A stretch of DNA of 64,000 bases from Karalla daura (taxonomy: Eukaryota; Chordata; Actinopteri; Chaetodontiformes; Leiognathidae), in NCBI GenBank assembly GCA_029224185.1, contig CM055188.1, positions 4,155,001 to 4,219,000 of the forward strand. The letters run 5' to 3'. The notes beneath the pieces are model-generated. The model was not told the DNA's origin. It worked only from the letters and a program-made list of their open reading frames with translations, and made no database searches. This document shows positions 59,348 to 64,000 of this stretch, one piece after another; the stretch's first letter is position 1; every line of letters begins with the position of its first letter. A program made the translations under genes and the position numbers.

Positions 59348-60443
59348 GCAGATAGGTGCAAGCGTTGTCTCCCTAGAGCCAAATGTTTAGCACTTGGGCA
59401 ATTTCGCTTTTTCCCATAAGAATGAATGGGAAAATCGGAACGCCTCAAACAAAAATGCGCTACGTCGCCATACTTTGAGGTAGAAACTTCATTTTGATTT
59501 CAAAAATTCAAGAAACTTGTGGTCTGTCTATGTACCGACTTTCATGTTGATAGCTTGTACTGTTTTTCACCAGCACTTTGTCAAACACACATTGGTCAAA
59601 ATGACACAGACCAAGGGTCTGCAGACTGTCGCCGTCGTCATGGCAACCGCAGCTTTATATGGGGCCCTTATGGAAAAAAACCTTTAAATCGCGACTGTCG
59701 GCAAACGATCCAGATTCTGGACAAGTTGAATAGAAGATTCGTTCAGGAGACTCTCCCGCATGCGTTGGTGTACAACAATCCAAAATCGGACAAAGATTGA
59801 CGAAAAAATAACACTTTTTGGCTAAAAAGTTTTCCGAAGGAGCAAAAAATCCCATAAGAAATGAATGGGAAAATCCAGAAAATTCAAAAAATCACCCTCA
59901 AACAAACATTCGCTGTAAAGCCGTGCGTTGATGTAGAAACTTCATTCAAACTCCAAAACACAGGAAAACTTGTCGTCTCTGCCCGCACCCGACAGCGTGT
60001 CGATACCTTGTATGGTTTTTCATCCAGGCCCTCTCAAAAACACGTGGGTTTGGCATTTTCGATGCAGCTCGAGTGGGGAGAGACCAACTGTCAATTTGGG
60101 ATCGCTGAAGAATCACCTCTCATTTTGCTCTTTTCACGCTGCTCCCGGCCAAACCGTAAGCAGTAGACAAATTCTTTTTTCCAGTTTTGTAGGCAAATTT
60201 GTGCTCTCTCTTGCGATGCCGGCCATAAACCTGAGCGCTTTGTAAAATTTAAAGGGCGAGCCTCAGAGTCAGGCCAGCGCAGCCTCTTCTCTCCATAAGC
60301 CCCCATTCATTTTCCAACCACTGCGATCAAAGTTAAACTTTACACTTCTACTCGCGACTGTGGCCTCAGTTTTCATCATACACACACCAAATCGCATCAG
60401 GGCGTTCCTCAGACTGTCCCCTGCGTGACGGTGTGTTCGTATT
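59348..60443 (+). repeat. Monomer 47, type B
   Basis: 1,096 bp. Duplicate of monomer 5; second B of a B-B pair. Confidence 0.94.
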
Positions 60444-61908
60444 GCAGATAGGTGCAAGTGTTGTCTCCCTAGAGCCAAATGTTTAGCACTTGGGCAATTT
60501 CGCTTTTTCCCATAAGAATGAATGGGGAAATCGGAACGCCTCAAACAAAAATGCGCTACGTCGCCATACTTTGAGGTAGACACTTCATTTTAATTTCAAA
60601 AATTCAAGAAACTTGTGGTCTGTCTGTGTACCGAGTTTCATGTCGATAGCTTGTATCGTTTTTCACCAGCACCTTCTCAAAGCTCGTTTGGTGAATTCCC
60701 TGCTACTCTCTCTCCCCTGCTGACAGTGTCCTGCTGGCGCAGGCTGACTGATGACCTCATACAGACACACAAACACTTCAGGCAAATCACACACACACTC
60801 GGTCTCTCTCACACATGCATGTTCATACAAAGTTATGGCCGAAAAGAGCAATTCTCCTTCGGCTCTGGCAGGGGTGCGGGGGGGGGGGTTGGGGCAGCTA
60901 GTGACTCGATGGTGGGCACAGGTTTCGGAGCACTCTCGAAATTTCAGCGTGCTGGAATTTTCTAGTTCTTCTTCTTATTATTATTATAGCGAAATTTCGG
61001 TCGAGCGTATCTCGAGAACCGCTGATCGCAGACACACAAACCATACATCAAAACGTGCGGCTCGGCCCCGGCAAGTGTGCTTTCCTTCGACCCCGACAAA
61101 ATTCCAGTTTTTGGCCCCGCCAGGGGCCAAAAACTGGCAAAATCAGTTAATTGGCCGCTGTCGCCAAACCATCCAGATTCTGGACAAGTTAAAAAGAAGA
61201 ATTGTTCGGGACGCTCTCCCGCACGCGTTGGTATATAGCAGCCTAAAAATTGACAAAGATTGACGAAAAAATAACACTTTTTAGCCAAAAAGTGCTCAGA
61301 AAGAGCAAAAAATCCCATAAGAAATGAATGGGAAAAACCAGAAAAATCAAAAAATCGCCCTCAAACAAACATTCGCTGCCAAGCCATACGTTGTCGTAGA
61401 AACTTCGTTCAAACTTCAAAACGTAGGAAGACTTGTCGTCTCTGCCCGTACCCGACAGCGTGTTGATACCTTGTGTCGTTTTTCATCCAGGCCGTCTCAA
61501 AAACACGTGGATTTGGCGTTTTTTGAAAAGTTAGAGTGGGGAGAGACCAACTGTCAGAGTGCGGGATGACTGAAAAATCACCTCTCATTTTGCTCTTTTC
61601 ACGCTGCTCCCGGCCAAACCGTAAGCAGTAGACAAATTCTTTTTTCCACTTTTGTAGGCAAATTTGTGCTCTCTCGTGCGATGCCGGCCATAAACCTGAG
61701 CGCTTTGTAAAATTTAAACGGCGAGCCTCAGAGTCAGGCCAGCGCAGCCTCTTCTCTCCATAAGCCCCCATTCATTTTCCAACCGCTGCGATCAAAGTTA
61801 AACTTTACACTTCTACTCGTGACTGTGGCCTCAGTTTTCATAGTAGACACACCAAATCGCATCAGGGCGTTCCTGAGACTGTCCCCTGCGTGACGGTGTG
61901 TTTGTATT
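60444..61908 (+). repeat. Monomer 48, type A
   Basis: 1,465 bp, no cassette. Duplicate of monomer 6. Confidence 0.94.
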
Positions 61909-63368
61909 GCAGATAGGTGCAAGCGTTGTCTCCCTAGAGCCAAATGTTTAGCACTTGGGCAATTTCGCTTTTTCCCATAAGAATGAATGGGAAAATCGGA
62001 ACGCCTCAAACAAAAATGCGCTACGTCGCCATACTTTGAGGTAGAAACTTCATTTTAATTTCAAAAATTCAAGGAACTTGTGGTCTGTCTGTGTACCGAG
62101 TTTCATGTTGAGAACTTGTATCGTTTTTCACCAGCACCTTCTCAAAGCTCATTTGGTGAATTCCCTGCTACTCTCTCTCCCCTGCTGACAGTGTCCTGCT
62201 GGAGCAGGCTGACTGATGACCTCATACAGACACACAAACACTTCAGGCACACTCACACACACACTCGGTCTCTCTCACACATGCATGTTAATACAAAGCT
62301 ATGGCCGAAAAGAGGAATTCTCCTTCGGCTCTGGCGGGGATGGGGGGGGGTTGGGGCAGCTAGTGACTCGATGGTGGGCACAGGTTTCGGAGCACTCTCG
62401 AAATTTCAGCGCGCTGGAATTTTCTAGTTATTATTATTATTATTATAGCGAAATTTCGGTCGAGCGTATCTCGAGAACCGCTGATCGCAGACACACAAAC
62501 CATACATCAAAACGTGCGGCTCGGCCCCGGCAAGTGTGCTTTCCTTCGACCCCGACAAAATTCCAGTTTTTGGCCCCGCCAGGGGCCAAAAATTGGCAAA
62601 AATCAGTTAATTGGCCGCTGTGGCCAAACGATCCAGATTCTGGACAAGTTAAAAAGAAGAATTGTTCGGGACGCTCTCCCGCACGCGTTGGTATATAGCA
62701 GCCTAAAAATTGACAAAGATTGATGAAAAAATAACACTTTTTAGCCAAAAAGTGCTCAGAAAGAGCAAAAAATCCCATAAGAAATGAATGGGAAAAACCA
62801 GAAAATTCAAAAAATCGCCCTCAAACAAACATTCGCTGCCAAGCCATACGTTGTCGTAGAAACTTCGTTCAAACTTCAAAACGCAGGAAAACTTGTCGTC
62901 TCTGCCCGTACCCGGCAGCATGTTGATATCTTGTGTCGTTTTTCATCCAGGCCGTCTCAAAAACACGTGGGTTTGGCGTTTTTTGAAAAGTTAGAGTGGG
63001 GAGAGACCAACTGTCAGAGTGCGGGATGACTGAAAAATCACCTCTCATTTTGCTCTTTTCACGCTGCTCCCGGCCAAACCGTAAGCAGTAGACAAATTCT
63101 TTTTTCCAGTTTTGTAGGCAAATTTGTGCTCTCTCGTGCGATGCCGGCCATAAACCTGAGCGCTTTGTAAAATTTAAAGGGCGAGCCTCAGAGTCAGGCC
63201 AGCGCAGCCTCTTCTCTCCATAAGGCCCCATTCATTTTCCAACCGCTGCGATCAAAGTTAAACTTTACACTTCTACTCGTGACTGTGGCCTCAGTTTTCA
63301 TCATACACACACCAAATCGCATCAGGGCGTTCCTCAGACTGTCCCCTGCATGACGGTGTGTTCATTTT
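61909..63368 (+). repeat. Monomer 49, type A
   Basis: 1,460 bp, no cassette. Duplicate of monomer 7. Its right side is therefore the third occurrence of that haplotype, with 7 and 41. Confidence 0.94.
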
Positions 63369-64000
63369 GCAGATAGGTGCAAGTGTTGTCTCCCTAGAGC
63401 CAAATGTTTAGCACTTGGGCAATTTCGCTTTTTCCCATAAGAATGAATGGGGAAATCGAAATGCCTCAAACAAAAATGCGCTACGTCGCCATACTTTGAG
63501 GTAGAAACTTCATTTTAATTTCAAAAATTCAAGAAACTTGTGGTCTGTCTATGTACCGACTTTCATGTTGATAGCTTGTACCGTTTTTGACCAGCACTTT
63601 GTCGAACACACTTTGGTCAAAATGACACAGACCAAGGGTCTGCAGACTGTCGCCGTCGTCATGGCAACCGCAGCTTTATATGGGGCCCTTATGGAAAAAA
63701 ACCTTTAAATCGCGACTGTGGGCAAACGATCCAGATTCTGGACAAGTTGAATAGAAGATTTGTTCGGGACGCTCTCCTGCACGCGTTGGTGTATAACAAT
63801 CCGAAATCGGACAAAGAATGACGAAAAAATAACACTTTTTGGCTAAAAAGTTTTCCGAAGGAGCAAAAAATCCCATAAGAAATGAATGGGAAAATCCAGA
63901 AAATTCAAAAAATCACCCTCAAACAAACATTCGCTGTAAAGCCGTGCGTTGATGTAGAAACTTCACTCAAACTCCAAAACGCTGGAAAACTTGTGGTCTC
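63369..64000 (+). repeat. Monomer 50, type B, cut by window end
   Basis: The first 632 bp of a B copy of the monomer 8 group. It stops inside the second half-unit. Confidence 0.93.

Larger units (their letters stand above)
1..64000 (+). repeat. Complex satellite array of A and B monomers
   Basis: The whole window is one head-to-tail tandem array of about 50 monomers in a single orientation. The anchor GCAGATAGGTGCAAG (with minor variants) opens every monomer, and 171 bp later most copies reach GTGGTCTGTC. Spacing between anchors is about 1,096 bp for type B and 1,456-1,637 bp for complete type A. There is no unique sequence between monomers and no interruption by an unrelated gene or intact transposon. 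The type (vertebrate, probably teleost) is inferred from microsatellite content and style of repeat. Genomic location (pericentromeric, subtelomeric or other) cannot be told from the sequence. Confidence 0.96.
54120..64000 (+). repeat. Right copy of the 9.88-kb near-identical duplication
   Basis: This is the partner of 1-9881 at a constant offset of 54,119 bp. No indel separates the copies despite several mononucleotide and trinucleotide runs that normally mutate fast. That implies a very recent duplication or conversion event, or an assembly duplication. The right end is cut by the window edge. Confidence 0.93.

Noticed and set aside
1..64000. CRISPR-like array
   Set aside because: The repeats are over 1 kb, adjacent without spacers, and of eukaryotic satellite type; no cas genes are present.
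1..64000. rDNA or histone-type tandem gene cluster
   Set aside because: No rRNA, tRNA or 5S features (no A-box/B-box pair or conserved rRNA segments) and no conserved protein are recognisable in the monomer.

Overview
This window is non-coding satellite DNA from end to end. I find no convincing protein-coding gene, RNA gene or intact transposon. The sequence is a head-to-tail array of about 50 copies of two related monomers, all in one orientation. I call them A (complete copies 1,456-1,637 bp) and B (21 of 23 complete copies exactly 1,096 bp). The (CA)n, poly-G and TTA microsatellites, the CpG-type variation and the large complex repeat unit point to a vertebrate, most likely a teleost fish. 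That assignment rests on general familiarity with fish satellites, not on a database match.

Layout. I start each monomer at the conserved GCAGATAGGTGCAAG. The order is then A B A B B A A B A B A B A A B B A B A B a B a B A B A B A A B A A B A B A B A B A B A B A B B A A B, where 'a' marks two A copies truncated at their 5' side. A and B share about 240 bp at the start and about 750 bp at the end. They differ mainly in the middle. A carries about 580 bp with a (CA)n tract, a G-rich tract, a variable hairpin cassette, a TTA microsatellite and a perfect 15-bp-stem hairpin. B carries only about 107 bp there. Each monomer also contains an old internal duplication: two half-units align around a CCCATAAGAA(A)TGAATGGG motif.

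Large-scale history. Positions 1-9881 recur at 54120-64000 with a constant offset of 54,119 bp; I noticed one substitution (1490 versus 55609). Other blocks recur at constant offsets: a 2.6-kb block three times, a 4,176-bp near-tandem repeat, a 2.1-kb tandem pair, and several pairwise blocks. At least six A copies are mosaics whose left side matches one relative and whose right side matches another. In each the switch lies at the TTA/hairpin-cassette module. The most interesting reading is that A carries a recombination- or replication-fragile module at which the array is repeatedly reshuffled, while B is almost free of length change. This is an inference from sequence patterns.

Open frames of 60-217 codons occur in both strands of every monomer. 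They overlap each other, use microsatellites as codons, and differ between copies mostly by amino-acid-changing substitutions, so I do not annotate them as genes.
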